Source: Hoeflea sp. 108 (lineage in GTDB: Bacteria; Pseudomonadota; Alphaproteobacteria; Rhizobiales; Rhizobiaceae). Taken from it: 64,000 nucleotides of DNA. Where the stretch lies: positions 4,614,304 to 4,678,303 of the forward strand of contig NZ_KB890024.1 in assembly GCF_000372965.1 (NCBI RefSeq), given 5' to 3'. Positions 45,939 through 55,752 of this stretch are shown here, in pieces (position 1 is the first letter of the stretch; every line of letters begins with the position of its first letter). A program made the position numbers and the translations under genes. The notes under the pieces were generated by a model. It searched no databases. It worked only from the letters and a program-made list of their open reading frames with translations, and had not been told where the DNA came from.

Positions 45939-46889
45939 TTACCTCAGTTTCGGATTGAGCACGTCTCGCAGCCAGTCGCCCAGTATGTTGACGACGACGA
46001 CGAGCAGACAGAGCTGGATCACCGGAAACAGGACGATCCACCACGAGCCGGAAAACAGGAACTGGTTGCCGATGCGGATCAACGTTCCGAGCGACGGCTG
46101 TCCAGGCGGCATGCCGATGCCCAGGAACGACAGCGTCGCTTCGGTCAGGATCGCCATGCCGAAGTTCAGCGTCGCGGCAACCAGCACCGGCGTCAGCGTG
46201 TTGGGCAGGATGTGGTAGGCCAGGATACGGCGCGGCGGCACTTTCAGCAGCCTTGCTGCCTGGACATATTCCTTGTTGCGCTCGACGATGGTCTGGGCAC
46301 GGACCGTGCGGGCATATTGCACCCACGACGACAGCGAGATGGCCAGCACCAGAACCGCGGCAGCACCGATCTCGCGCAACCCGTCAGGCAGCATCTGCCG
46401 TACGACTGTCGACACCAGGATTGCGATCAGGATGGTCGGGATCGACAAGGTGACGTCGCCGAGGCGCATCAACAGGTTGTCGACGAAGCCGCCGAAAAAG
46501 CCGGCGCAAAGACCTGCCGTCATGCCGATCAGCAGTGACAGCGCCACCGAGCCGAGGCCGATGACGATGGAGATGCGCGTGCCATACAGGATGGCCGACA
46601 GCATGTCGCGGCCTTGCGTGTCGGTGCCGAGCAGATAGGGCCACTCGCCCGTCGGCTCCCAAATCGGCGGCAGTTCCGCCTTCCACATGTCGAGCTGGGC
46701 CGCATCATAGGGGTTCTGCGGCGCAATCAGCGGCGCAAAGACGGCGGCAAGCACCAGCACGGCAAGGATCACTGCAGCGATCATCGCCGACTTGCTGTGG
46801 GTGAAGGACCACCAGACATCGCTGTTGCGCATACGCCGCAACAGGCCGGGACGCGCAGCAGCGCCTGTTTTCGTTGCGTCGGTCGTCAT
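45939..46889 (-). CDS. Oligopeptide-type ABC transporter permease (DppC/OppC-like)
   Basis: 316 aa. The N-terminal cytoplasmic tail with WWSFTHSKSAMIA, the LLGTDTQGRDMLSAILYG motif (about residue 86) and the EAA loop YVQAARLLKVPPRRILAYHILPN (key part AARLLKVPPRRI, about 209) are typical of DppC. About six membrane helices. It lies 17 bp behind the partner permease and forms the second channel subunit. Confidence 0.92.
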   Translation of the reverse strand: MTTDATKTGAAARPGLLRRMRNSDVWWSFTHSKSAMIAAVILAVLVLAAVFAPLIAPQNPYDAAQLDMWKAELPPIWEPTGEWPYLLGTDTQGRDMLSAILYGTRISIVIGLGSVALSLLIGMTAGLCAGFFGGFVDNLLMRLGDVTLSIPTILIAILVSTVVRQMLPDGLREIGAAAVLVLAISLSSWVQYARTVRAQTIVERNKEYVQAARLLKVPPRRILAYHILPNTLTPVLVAATLNFGMAILTEATLSFLGIGMPPGQPSLGTLIRIGNQFLFSGSWWIVLFPVIQLCLLVVVVNILGDWLRDVLNPKLR

Positions 46890-46906
46890 CGACTAGCCTC
46901 CCGCTG

Positions 46907-47875
46907 TCAGTGCGAGCCACGCAGGCGCGGATCGATCACCGCATAGGTGATGTCGACCAGCGTGTTCAGCGCGACGAAGATGAAGGAGATGATGCAGAGA
47001 TAGGCTGCCATCACAGGGATATCGAGGAAGGTGACCGCCTGAATGAACAGCATGCCCATGCCCGGCCACTGGAAAACGGTCTCGGTGATCAGCGCAAAGG
47101 CGATCAGCGAGCCGATGTTCATCGCCGTCATGGTCACGACGGGCATCAGGCAGTTGCGCAATGCATGGCGGAAATAGACGCGCCAGCGCGGAATGCCCCG
47201 GGCGCGAGCGAACTTGATGTAGTCGGAGCGCAGCACTTCCAGCATCTCGGCACGCACCAGCCGCATGATCAGCGTGATCTGGTAGAGCGACAGCGCGATG
47301 GCAGGAAGGATCAGCGCCGCGCGTCCCGAAGGCGTCAACAGGCCCGTCGACCACCAGCCCAACTGCACGACCTCGCCGCGACCGAAGGACGGCGACCAGC
47401 CCAGGATAACGGAGAACACGAGGATGAGCAGGATGCCGACGACGAAGCTGGGCAGCGATACGCCGACGATCGACAGGAATTGCAGCGCCTCCGTGTACCA
47501 TCGCCCGCGCTTGATGGCCGTCAGCACACCGAGCGGCAGCCCGACGAACAGCGAGATCAGCGTTGCCACCAGCACCAGCTCGAGCGTTGCCGGGAAGCGT
47601 TCGCCGATCAGTTTCAGCACGTCCTGGCCGTTGCGGTAGGAGATGCCGAAATCGCCGCGCGCCGCATTGCCGACGAAGTGCACGAACTGCGTCGCGACGC
47701 TGTCGTTGAGGCCGAGGCGTTCGCGCAGAGCATCGCGGTCGGCCTGCGTCGTCTGTTCGGTGACCATGAGTTCAACCGGATCGCCGGCAAGACGGAAGAT
47801 CAGGAAGGCGAGCATGGCGACCGCAAGCATGACCATGATGGCATTGGCAATGCGGCCGATAACGAAAACCAGCAT
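46907..47875 (-). CDS. Oligopeptide-type ABC transporter permease (DppB/OppB-like)
   Basis: 322 aa. The N-terminal helix and FRLAGDPVELM segment, the LGVLTAIKRGRW motif and the EAA loop YIKFARARGIPRWRVYFRHALRN (key part ARARGIPRWRVY, about 225) identify a DppB-type permease. First gene of the minus-strand unit running to 41293. Its leader contains the shared operator about 350 bp upstream, which implies a long untranslated region or a lost gene. Confidence 0.92.
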   Translation of the reverse strand: MLVFVIGRIANAIMVMLAVAMLAFLIFRLAGDPVELMVTEQTTQADRDALRERLGLNDSVATQFVHFVGNAARGDFGISYRNGQDVLKLIGERFPATLELVLVATLISLFVGLPLGVLTAIKRGRWYTEALQFLSIVGVSLPSFVVGILLILVFSVILGWSPSFGRGEVVQLGWWSTGLLTPSGRAALILPAIALSLYQITLIMRLVRAEMLEVLRSDYIKFARARGIPRWRVYFRHALRNCLMPVVTMTAMNIGSLIAFALITETVFQWPGMGMLFIQAVTFLDIPVMAAYLCIISFIFVALNTLVDITYAVIDPRLRGSH

Positions 47876-48618
47876 AAGGAGCCTCGTCAGATGAGCGGGG
47901 GCTGAAACTGTTCCGCAGGAATGCGGGTCACTGCACGGATGAAAGCGGTGTGTCCGCCAGGCATTCCGACACGGTCGTCGGCGCGGAATGCCAATGTCGC
48001 GCTCGCCGCGACGGCATGTTCATGCACATCCTCAGTCCTCCCACTTGAGGTCGCGCCTCCGTTCCGGAGGTCGTTGTTCCGAGCCGACCGGCATCGGCGC
48101 ATTTCGCCACGCCGGCCCGCAGCGAACGCAAAGCGCTCTCGCTTACGCCGCCACTGTCGGCACCGCCCTCTCCCGCCCTGAGGTCGCAATGCCGCTTGCC
48201 TTGCCTGCCATATTCAAAAGCCAGCACAAATTGTCAACTACTTTGTCGACAATTATTGTCCAGAGTTCACGATGATCCTGTCGACAAGCCAGATGTCCGG
48301 GAGTGGAGCGGCGTCAAAAGGACTGCAATGGCCAACGTCGCCAACCGCAACCGTCGCCTGCAGAGTGCGCGCTGGATACTAGGACAACGAGGTTCATGGC
48401 AGCGACGCATCTGGCAAATGCCACCCGCAGGCCATTCTCATTGGTGCGCTCGGGCACCGATGACCATGGCCGGCATCGAATAAGCGAAAGCCGGAACGAG
48501 GATGGGGGGAGAATCAATTTCGAAGGGAATGCCGTCAGGAGTTGCTCAACTGACCAGGACCGCTCCGCCTAGGAAGAACCGGCGATCATGTGTTGGATCC
48601 GACAGGAAACAGCGAAGC
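47876..48618. other. Long leader/intergenic region, no convincing gene
   Basis: About 740 bases between the transporter operon and the hairpin downstream of rhaD. A minus-strand frame ending at 47887 has a protein-like last ~37 residues, but its upstream part is Arg-rich and implausible, so it may be a gene remnant. The operator pair lies at 48230-48253. The part from about 48000 to 48180 is reminiscent of repetitive Mesorhizobium intergenic sequence, from memory only. Confidence 0.4.
48230..48253. promoter_or_regulatory. Tandem operator-like sites upstream of the oligopeptide ABC operon
   Basis: ATTGTCAACTAC (48230-48241, 10/12) and TTTGTCGACAAT (48242-48253, 11/12) sit head to tail at an exact 12-bp period and match the consensus ATTGTCRRCAAT. 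The second contains the perfect palindrome TTGTCGACAA. Confidence 0.62.
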
Positions 48619-48668
48619 GGCAGCACGTCGATCGCCGCGGCCTCGCGCGCGTCGATCGACGTGCTGCC
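48619..48668 (-). terminator. 16-bp perfect inverted repeat downstream of rhaD
   Basis: GGCAGCACGTCGATCG (48619-48634) pairs perfectly with 48653-48668 across an 18-nt loop, 46 bp behind the rhaD stop. There is no clear T-run, so it is either a factor-dependent terminator or a 3'-end stabiliser. Confidence 0.6.
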
Positions 48669-48713
48669 CCACCCGCAGCTATCGTCAGACAGGTCCGACG
48701 AAAAGGCCTTTGC

Positions 48714-50816
48714 TCAGCGCGTAAAACTCTGGGCGTTGCCGGCGTCGACATTGATGATGTTGCCGGTCGACTTGGCAGACATGTCGGAGGCGAGGAAGTA
48801 GACCGCCTCGGCGATATCCTCGGGGAACACAGAGCGCTTCAGCATCGAGCGCTTGCGGTAGTGTTCCTCGAGTTCGTCCGGCTGCATCGCATAGGCTGCG
48901 GCGCGCTGCTCGCGCCATTCGCCAGTCCAGATCTTCGAGCCGCGCAGCACGGCATCGGGATTGACGGTGTTGACCCTGATCTGATGCTCTGCACCTTCGA
49001 GTGCCAGGCAGCGCGCGAGATGGATTTCAGCCGCCTTGGCCGTGCAGTAGGCCGCCGCGTTGGGCGAGGCTGCGAGGCCGTTCTTCGAGGCGATGAAGAC
49101 GATGTTGCCGCCGATTTGCTGCTGCTTGAAGGTGCGGAAAGCCTCGCGCGACACCAGGAAGTAGCCCTTGGCGAGGATGTCCATGTTGCGGTTCCACATG
49201 GAGAGTTCCGTGTCCTCGATCGGCGCCGATGACGAGATGCCGGCATTCGAGACCAGAATGTCGACGCCGCCGAATTCGACGGAGCTGTCGGCATAGGCCG
49301 ACGCCACGCCGGCCTCATCGGTGACGTCGAGGCGAACCGGGTGTACGAAATCCGTGCCGAACACCTTGCCGAGTTCCTCATGCGCGGTAGAAAGGGCGGT
49401 CTCATCGATGTCGGCGATGACAACGCAAGCGCCTTCGCGCAGAAGCCGGACGGCGGTCGCCTTGCCTATGCCGCCGGCACCGCCGGTGACAAAAGCGATC
49501 TGGCCGGCCAGCGACTTTGGCTTCGGCATGCGCTGCAGCTTGGCTTCCTCGAGCAGCCAGTACTCGATGTCGAAGGCCTCCTGCTCAGGCAGGCCGACAT
49601 AGGTCGACACCGCCGAAGCGCCGCGCATGACATTGATGGCGTTGACGTAGAATTCGGCTGAAATGCGCGCCGTCGCCTTGTCGGCGGCGAAGGTGAACAT
49701 ACCGACTCCAGGCATCAGGTAGACCACGGCATTCGCGTCGCGCACGGCGGGCGAATCCGCGTGCTTGCAGCGGTCGTAATAGGCCTGGTAGCCGGCGCGG
49801 TAATCATCCAGCGCCTTGGGCAACGCTGCAACCACGGCGTCAACATCGGGTTTCGCAGGATTAAAGTCGATCACCAGCGGCCTGATCTTGGTGCGCAGGA
49901 AATGGTCGGGGCATGACGTGCCGAGTGCTGCGAGGCCACGCAGATGATGCGAGTTGACGAACTCCAACACAGCGTCGCTATCATCGAAATGACCGAGCTT
50001 GCGCACGCCCTGCTGCGAGACCATGCCGCGGATGCGCGGCATCAGCCGCGCTGCAACGGCCCGGCGTTCACCCGACGATAGCGACGTCGCGACCGCCCCG
50101 CCGAAGACAGCTTTGCCCTTGGTTGCACCCTCGAACCAGCCGATCGCCTTGTTGATGGTGTCGATGGTGGTGGTGTAGCACTCCTTGGGGGTGTCGCCCC
50201 AGGTGAACAGGCCATGGCTTTCGAGCACGACGCCTTTGGCCTTGGGGTTCTCAAGGCAGAACTTTTCCAGCCAGAGCCCGAGTTCGAAACCCGGCCGCTT
50301 CCACGGCAGCCAGCCGATCTCGTCACCGAATATTTTTGCGGTCAGCGCCTCAGAATCCTTCGCAGCCGCAATCGCGATGATTGCATCCGGATGCATATGG
50401 TCGACGTAAGCCCTTGGAACATAGGCATGAAGCGGAGTGTCGATGGACGCCGCGCGCGGGTTGAGATTGAAGGTGCAATGCGGCAGGTAGCCGACCATCT
50501 CGTCCTCATGCGCGAGGCCGCGATAGAGGCCCTTCAGCGCCCTGAGCTTGTCCATGTAGAGCGTGGCGAAACCATCGAGCTTGATCGACGCGCTGTCGCC
50601 GCCCGATCCCTTCACCCACAGCACCTCGACCTCGACGCCCGTCAGCGGGTCCTTCTGCAAGATCTTGGACGAGGTGTTGCCGCCGCCATAATTGGTGACG
50701 CGCTTGTCCGAGCCCAGGATGTTGGAGCGGTAGACCAGCCGTTCGGACTCGCCCATGGCCGCTGCCTTCGCGTCGTCCCACAGATTGGCAAGCCGCGTGG
50801 AATTGATATCGAGCAT
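48714..50816 (-). CDS. rhaD: Bifunctional rhamnulose-phosphate aldolase / short-chain dehydrogenase RhaD
   Basis: 700 aa. A class II aldolase domain (about residues 1-425; HGLFTWG and HMHPDAI segments carry metal-binding histidines) is fused to a short-chain dehydrogenase (about 430-700) with the nucleotide motif TGGAGGIG near 438 and the Y-x-x-x-K pair in AYCTAKAAE near 587. This is the rhizobial RhaD type, which cleaves the rhamnulose(-phosphate) and oxidises the lactaldehyde product. The start at 50816 is chosen from the family N-terminus and a GGAGGAATCC site. It is divergent from the DeoR regulator. Confidence 0.93.
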   Translation of the reverse strand: MLDINSTRLANLWDDAKAAAMGESERLVYRSNILGSDKRVTNYGGGNTSSKILQKDPLTGVEVEVLWVKGSGGDSASIKLDGFATLYMDKLRALKGLYRGLAHEDEMVGYLPHCTFNLNPRAASIDTPLHAYVPRAYVDHMHPDAIIAIAAAKDSEALTAKIFGDEIGWLPWKRPGFELGLWLEKFCLENPKAKGVVLESHGLFTWGDTPKECYTTTIDTINKAIGWFEGATKGKAVFGGAVATSLSSGERRAVAARLMPRIRGMVSQQGVRKLGHFDDSDAVLEFVNSHHLRGLAALGTSCPDHFLRTKIRPLVIDFNPAKPDVDAVVAALPKALDDYRAGYQAYYDRCKHADSPAVRDANAVVYLMPGVGMFTFAADKATARISAEFYVNAINVMRGASAVSTYVGLPEQEAFDIEYWLLEEAKLQRMPKPKSLAGQIAFVTGGAGGIGKATAVRLLREGACVVIADIDETALSTAHEELGKVFGTDFVHPVRLDVTDEAGVASAYADSSVEFGGVDILVSNAGISSSAPIEDTELSMWNRNMDILAKGYFLVSREAFRTFKQQQIGGNIVFIASKNGLAASPNAAAYCTAKAAEIHLARCLALEGAEHQIRVNTVNPDAVLRGSKIWTGEWREQRAAAYAMQPDELEEHYRKRSMLKRSVFPEDIAEAVYFLASDMSAKSTGNIINVDAGNAQSFTR

Positions 50817-51050
50817 GTCGGATTCCTCCCGGCGCGCATCACCGGCGCCGCTCTCGTTTGAGCGTAATTCAGGCCAAGCCATGCGGTTTGTCAATCGCAA
50901 AAAGATTGAACTTTGTCATTGTGCGGCGCGGTATGATCTAGTTGCAGCGCGATATGAGCAATTTTCGTCACAAATCGCTTGCACCCGATTTTGATTTGCG
51001 TAAGTTAACTCACGGCACAGCCTTTTCGCGAAGCCATGGGAGGTGTTTGC
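50817..51050. promoter_or_regulatory. Divergent control region of rhaD and the DeoR-led operon
   Basis: An AT-richer 234-bp spacer with repeated TTTGTCAAT/TTTGTCATT elements (near 50888 and 50914) and a related TTCGTCACAAA further on. Sites of this kind and position suit a DeoR-type repressor binding direct repeats. The exact promoters cannot be fixed. Confidence 0.45.
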
Positions 51051-51827
51051 GTGAACGACTTGGTCCGCCAACGGCAGATCGTCGAGCTTTTGCGTGACCG
51101 GCCTTTTGCGTCGGTGCGCGAGTTGCAGGAGCATCTCGGTGTCTCCGCGGCAACCGTGCGGCGCGACATCGACAAGATCGATGAGGCCGGTGGCGCCCGC
51201 AAGGTCTATGGCGGCATCTCAGCGCTCGACGGCGCAGCGCAAGGCACGGCTTTTGCGCGTCCCTATGACGAGAACCGCGATCTCGCCGTCGAGCCCAAGC
51301 GGCTGATCGCCGAGCTGGCCGCGACCATGGTCGCCGACGGCGACGCGGTCATCGTCAATGGCGGCTCAACCTGCTTCCATCTCGGGGTCAAGCTGGCCGA
51401 CCGCAATGTCCGCCTGTTCACCAACTCCATGCCGCTCGCCGGTTATCTCGGCGAGCACGGCAAATGCACACTCACGCTCGCTGGCGGCGAGCTGCATCGC
51501 GAGCCTCGGGTGATCTACTCGCCGGCACAGCCGATCAATTTTTACGCCTCGAAGTTTTTCATCGGCGCACAGGGCATCAGCGCCGACGGCCTGCTTGAAT
51601 CGCACCCGCTGATGGTGCGCTCGATCCAGGAACTCAGCCGCAACGCCGACCAGATCGTCGTTCTGGCCGACAGCCGCAAGTTTTCGATCCATGCGCGCAA
51701 CATCGCCCTGCCGCTGTCGCGCCTGGCCATGCTCATCACCGACGACGGCCTTTCCGACCAGCACGCCAAGATGCTCGAAAGCGCTGGCATAGCGCTGCGC
51801 ATCGCCTCCAGCGGAGGTGGCGCATGA
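51051..51827 (+). CDS. DeoR/GlpR-family transcriptional regulator
   Basis: 258 aa from a GTG with GGGAGG eight bases upstream. An N-terminal DeoR helix-turn-helix (RQRQIVELLRDRPFASVREL and VSAATVRRDIDKIDEAGGARKVYGG; key part SAATVRRDI) is followed by a sugar-phosphate-sensing domain (VNGGSTCFHLG near 106). It is the probable rhamnose repressor (RhaR of rhizobia) given its place between rhaD and the transport operon. It overlaps the kinase gene by 4 bp. Confidence 0.88.
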   Translation: MNDLVRQRQIVELLRDRPFASVRELQEHLGVSAATVRRDIDKIDEAGGARKVYGGISALDGAAQGTAFARPYDENRDLAVEPKRLIAELAATMVADGDAVIVNGGSTCFHLGVKLADRNVRLFTNSMPLAGYLGEHGKCTLTLAGGELHREPRVIYSPAQPINFYASKFFIGAQGISADGLLESHPLMVRSIQELSRNADQIVVLADSRKFSIHARNIALPLSRLAMLITDDGLSDQHAKMLESAGIALRIASSGGGA

Positions 51828-53233
51828 GCGGCGCGCTGGCAGTCTTCGATCTCGGCAAGACGAACTCCAAGCTGTTCGTGTTCTCACCCGACGGTACGTT
51901 GCTCGACGAGCGGCGCACCAAGCCGGTATGGCAGGATTTTCGCGGGCGGAGCGTGCTCGACGGCGATCGTCTCTTCGCCTGGATGGGCCACGAACTGGCC
52001 GATGTCGCTGCGGCCCATGACGTGACGCGGCTGATGATCTCGGCCCATGGCTGTGCCTTTGCGCTGGTGCGCGGCGACGAGCTGCTGCATCCGATCCTTG
52101 ACTACGAGCAGGAAATCCCCGGCAGCGTGGCCGATGTGATCGATCCGATCCTGCCCGACTTCTCCGAGACCTACACGCCGTGGCTGCCGCTGGGCTTCTC
52201 CATTGCCCGCCACATCTACTGGCTGGAAACAGAAGAGCCGGAGGCATTTGCCGCGACCGAGGCGATCCTTTGCTATCCGCAATATTGGGTCTGGCGTTTC
52301 AGTGGCCGAAAGCTTGCCGAATGGTCCTATCTCGGCGCGCACAGTCAACTCTGGGCTCCGCTCAAGCGCGACTACAGCTCGCTGGTCGAGCGGCTCGGCT
52401 GGCGCGACAGGTTCCCGGCGATCGCCCCCGCCGGTGCCGTGGTCGGCGAGACCAAGGTTACCCTCGCTGACGGCAGCAGCCGCGCCATCGCCGTCCACAA
52501 CGGCGTGCACGACTCCAATGCGGCCTTGGCCTATTACCGCATGACCGGGCTGAGCGACTTCACGCTCGTCTCGACCGGCACCTGGGTCATCATCATCAAT
52601 CTCGACTGTCCGCTCGGCGCGCTCGACCAGGAGCGCGACATGATTGCCAATGTCACCGTCAATGGCGAACCGGCGCCGTCGCTGCGCTTCATGGGCGGTC
52701 GCGAATACGACCTGATCAGCGAGAACTGGAACAAGCCGATCTCGCAGACCGCAGTCGAGCGCGTGATGGAACGCGGTGTCTTCGCCTTGCCGTCATGGGC
52801 GGCCGGCGGACCTTTCCCCGAGACGAAAGGACATATCGTCGGCGGCGAGGTCAGCGGCGAGGAACGGGCTGCAGTCGCCGCACTCTACGTCGCCATGATG
52901 ACCGACCTGTCGCTCGACCTGATCCAGTCGGAGAACCTCCTGGTGCTGGATGGCGGGCTGGCGAAGATCGACCTGTTCACGACGATGCTGGCACAGCTTC
53001 GCCCGACACAATCGGTCGTGCGCTCGATGATGAGCGAAGGCTCGGCTACAGGTGCTGCCGCATTGGCCTTCAAGGCGCTTGGCCTGAAACCATTCAAGGA
53101 CGAGACGGTTCCTGTCACCGCAGGCCACGTTCCCGGCCTCGAAGCGTACCGTACCCGCTGGCGCGAACTGGCCGACGGCGCCCGCGCCGCAGCAAGGTCC
53201 GCTATGACCGAAGCGAAGGAGGCGAGCCGATGA
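51824..53233 (+). CDS. FGGY-family carbohydrate kinase, likely RhaK-type
   Basis: 469 aa. The FGGY/hexokinase-fold motifs show in LAVFDLGKTNSKLFVF (phosphate 1), HNGVHDSNAALAYYR, and VSTGTWVIIIN plus LDGGLAKI (adenosine site). By context it phosphorylates L-rhamnulose or a related deoxyketose; in Rhizobium a similar kinase, RhaK, is also needed for uptake. ATGA overlaps at both ends (with the regulator and the ABC ATPase) indicate tight coupling. A second, distinct FGGY kinase is at 59032. Confidence 0.85.
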   Translation: MSGALAVFDLGKTNSKLFVFSPDGTLLDERRTKPVWQDFRGRSVLDGDRLFAWMGHELADVAAAHDVTRLMISAHGCAFALVRGDELLHPILDYEQEIPGSVADVIDPILPDFSETYTPWLPLGFSIARHIYWLETEEPEAFAATEAILCYPQYWVWRFSGRKLAEWSYLGAHSQLWAPLKRDYSSLVERLGWRDRFPAIAPAGAVVGETKVTLADGSSRAIAVHNGVHDSNAALAYYRMTGLSDFTLVSTGTWVIIINLDCPLGALDQERDMIANVTVNGEPAPSLRFMGGREYDLISENWNKPISQTAVERVMERGVFALPSWAAGGPFPETKGHIVGGEVSGEERAAVAALYVAMMTDLSLDLIQSENLLVLDGGLAKIDLFTTMLAQLRPTQSVVRSMMSEGSATGAAALAFKALGLKPFKDETVPVTAGHVPGLEAYRTRWRELADGARAAARSAMTEAKEASR

Positions 53234-54744
53234 GCAGTTCGACCGCCTATGTCAGCCTCGCCGGCATGTCGAAATCCTTCGGCGGCGTGAAGGTGCTGAA
53301 GGAAGTGAACTTCGACGTCCGCCCCGGCGAGGTGCATGCGCTGTTGGGCGAGAACGGCGCCGGCAAGTCGACGCTGATCAAGATGATGTCCGGCCTCTAC
53401 ACGCCTGACGCCGGCATCATCACGGTCGATGGCAGGGACGTGAAATTCTCTTCGACCCGCGACGCCGCTGCGGTTGGCATCGCCACCGTCTACCAGGAAC
53501 TGCTGCTTTTCCCCGAACTTTCGGTCGCCGAAAACGTCTTTCTCGGCAACTACCCGCGCACGTCCGCAGGCATCATCGACTGGGCCGAGGTGCGGCGGCG
53601 TACCCGCGACCTGCTTGACCAGCTCGACACCTATGACCTTGACGTCGACACCAAGGTGCTGAGCCTGTCGGTAGCCCAGCGCCAGCGCGTCGAGATCGCC
53701 AAGGCGTTGAGCAAGAACGCCCGCATCCTGATCATGGACGAGCCGACTGCCTCGCTGGTCGAGTCCGATGTGCAGCGGCTCATGGCCGTCGTCAGGCAAC
53801 TGCGCGAGCGTGGCGTCGGCATCGTCTATGTCAGCCATCGCATGCCCGAGATCTTCGCGTTGGCCGATCGCGTTACGGTGCTGCGCGACGGCGCCCATGT
53901 CGCGACCAGGGATATCGACGACGTCGACGAGAACCAACTGGTGTCGATGATGGTCGGCCGCTCGATCGAAAGCCTGTTTCCGAAGGCCGACGCCGCCATC
54001 GGCGACACCGTGCTTCGGGTGAAGAACCTCAATCATGGCCGCCACGTGCGCGACATCTCCTTCGAGCTGAGGCGCGGCGAAATCCTCGGCATTGCCGGCC
54101 TCGTCGGCAGCGGCCGCACCGAACTGGCGCTGACCCTGTTTGGAATGACGCCGGCAACTTCAGGCGAGATCGTCATGGAAGGCAAGGTGGTGCGCATCGG
54201 ATCGCCACGCCAGGCGCGCGATCTTGGCATCGCCTATGTTCCCGAGGATCGCGGCCAGCAGGGCCTGGTGAAGGCAATGGCCATCCGCAAGAACGTGTCT
54301 ATGGCGACCATCGAGCGGCTGTCGTCCGGCATTTTCATCAAGGCCGGCGAGGAAGCGCAGCGTGCCATCGATGCGGTCAAACGGCTCAGCATCCGCTGCC
54401 GCAACATCGGCCAGCCGGTCGGCGAACTCTCGGGCGGCAACCAGCAGAAAGTGGTCATCGCCAAATGGCTGGAGACCATGCCCAAGGTGCTGATCCTCGA
54501 CGAGCCGACGCGCGGCGTCGACGTCGGCGCCAAGGCCGAGATCCACACCATCATGGGAGAACTCGTGAGGCAGGGCGTGGCCATCATCATGATTTCGAGC
54601 GAACTGCCGGAGGTGCTTGGCATGAGCGATCGCGTGCTGGTGATCAGCGGCGGCCGCATCACCGGCGAGATCGACCGGGCCGACGCCACGCCCGAACGCG
54701 TCGGCGCCGCTATGACCGCGCATCGCAGTGGGGAGGCCGCATGA
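53230..54744 (+). CDS. Sugar ABC transporter ATPase (duplicated, RbsA/RhaT type)
   Basis: 504 aa with two ABC modules. The first has Walker A GENGAGKST (about residue 40), a signature LSVAQRQ variant and Walker B ILIMDEPTAS. The second has a degenerate P-loop (GLVGSGRTE), the signature LSGGNQQK and Walker B LILDEPTRGVD. This is the ribose/AI-2/rhamnose importer class. The start at 53230 overlaps the kinase stop. The long upstream frame is antisense-type noise. Confidence 0.93.
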   Translation: MSSSTAYVSLAGMSKSFGGVKVLKEVNFDVRPGEVHALLGENGAGKSTLIKMMSGLYTPDAGIITVDGRDVKFSSTRDAAAVGIATVYQELLLFPELSVAENVFLGNYPRTSAGIIDWAEVRRRTRDLLDQLDTYDLDVDTKVLSLSVAQRQRVEIAKALSKNARILIMDEPTASLVESDVQRLMAVVRQLRERGVGIVYVSHRMPEIFALADRVTVLRDGAHVATRDIDDVDENQLVSMMVGRSIESLFPKADAAIGDTVLRVKNLNHGRHVRDISFELRRGEILGIAGLVGSGRTELALTLFGMTPATSGEIVMEGKVVRIGSPRQARDLGIAYVPEDRGQQGLVKAMAIRKNVSMATIERLSSGIFIKAGEEAQRAIDAVKRLSIRCRNIGQPVGELSGGNQQKVVIAKWLETMPKVLILDEPTRGVDVGAKAEIHTIMGELVRQGVAIIMISSELPEVLGMSDRVLVISGGRITGEIDRADATPERVGAAMTAHRSGEAA

Positions 54745-55742
54745 TGACGACGACAGTCGAAGCGACCGCCCGCTCGCGCCCCACTCCCCAGCGACCCGGC
54801 TTCTTCAAGCGGCTTTTCGCCGACTACGGCCAGGAGATCGTGGTGCTTGCCGCCATCGTTGTCCTGTTCGCCGTGGTGACGATGGTCAATCCGCGCTTCA
54901 TCAGCGCCAACAACCTGACCACGATCTTCTCTGGAAATGCCTATATCGCGGTGGCCGCCATCGGCATGGCGATGGTCATCGTCACCGGCAACATCGACGT
55001 TTCGGTTGGCGCACTGATCGGCGTGCTGGCGACGATCTCGGGCTCGCTTGCCGTTGCTGGCTACCCGATCTGGTTCGCCTGGCTGGCGCCGGTGGTTGTC
55101 GGTATGGCGGTCAACGCGATCATCGGCATCCTCGTCGCTTATGCCCGCATACCATCCATCGTCGTGACGCTCGGCGCGCTCTCCATCCTGCGCGGCGGCC
55201 TGATCAGTGTCACCGGTGGCACCTGGATCACCGATCTGCCGCCCGCCTACCTGATCGCCCAGAAGCAAGTGTTCGGCCTGCCGGTACCGCTCGTCTTCAT
55301 GGTCGTTCTGACAGTGCTTGCAGCACTGTGGATGCGCTACACCGCCTTCGGCCGCTCGCTCTATGCCATCGGCGGCAATGCCGAGGCAGCCCTTGCCACC
55401 GGCATCCCGATTGCGCGCCGCACCGTCGCCGTCTTCGTCATCCACGGTGCCTTTGCCGGCCTCGCCACGATCCTGTTCGCCACGCAGCTGCAGGTCATCC
55501 AGTCGACCGTGCCGCCAAATCTCGAACTGACGGTGATCACCGCGGCCGTCATCGGCGGCGTGTCGATCCTTGGCGGCTCGGGCACGGTCATTGGTTCGAC
55601 ACTGGCGACCATCCTGTTCGCCACCATCGGATCGGCTTTGATCTTCGTCAACGTCTCGGCCTACTGGCTGCGCGCCGTGATCGGCCTGCTGATCCTGGCG
55701 ACTGTGCTGGCCGACATGCTGCGCCGGCGCGGCAGAAGCTGA
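54741..55742 (+). CDS. Sugar ABC transporter permease (RbsC/RhaP type)
   Basis: 333 aa with about eight to ten membrane helices. It carries the branched-chain/ribose permease signatures GNIDVSVGALIG (about residue 80) and AVIGGVSILGGSGTVIGS (about 270). The ATG at 54741 overlaps the ATPase stop. It pairs with the permease at 55753 to form the channel. Confidence 0.92.
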   Translation: MMTTTVEATARSRPTPQRPGFFKRLFADYGQEIVVLAAIVVLFAVVTMVNPRFISANNLTTIFSGNAYIAVAAIGMAMVIVTGNIDVSVGALIGVLATISGSLAVAGYPIWFAWLAPVVVGMAVNAIIGILVAYARIPSIVVTLGALSILRGGLISVTGGTWITDLPPAYLIAQKQVFGLPVPLVFMVVLTVLAALWMRYTAFGRSLYAIGGNAEAALATGIPIARRTVAVFVIHGAFAGLATILFATQLQVIQSTVPPNLELTVITAAVIGGVSILGGSGTVIGSTLATILFATIGSALIFVNVSAYWLRAVIGLLILATVLADMLRRRGRS

Positions 55743-55752
55743 GGGACATGAG

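Noticed and set aside
42766..46538. Long plus-strand frames (708 and 456 codons) over the transporter/amidohydrolase operon
   Set aside because: Low-complexity composition without motifs, opposite to clearly recognisable genes.
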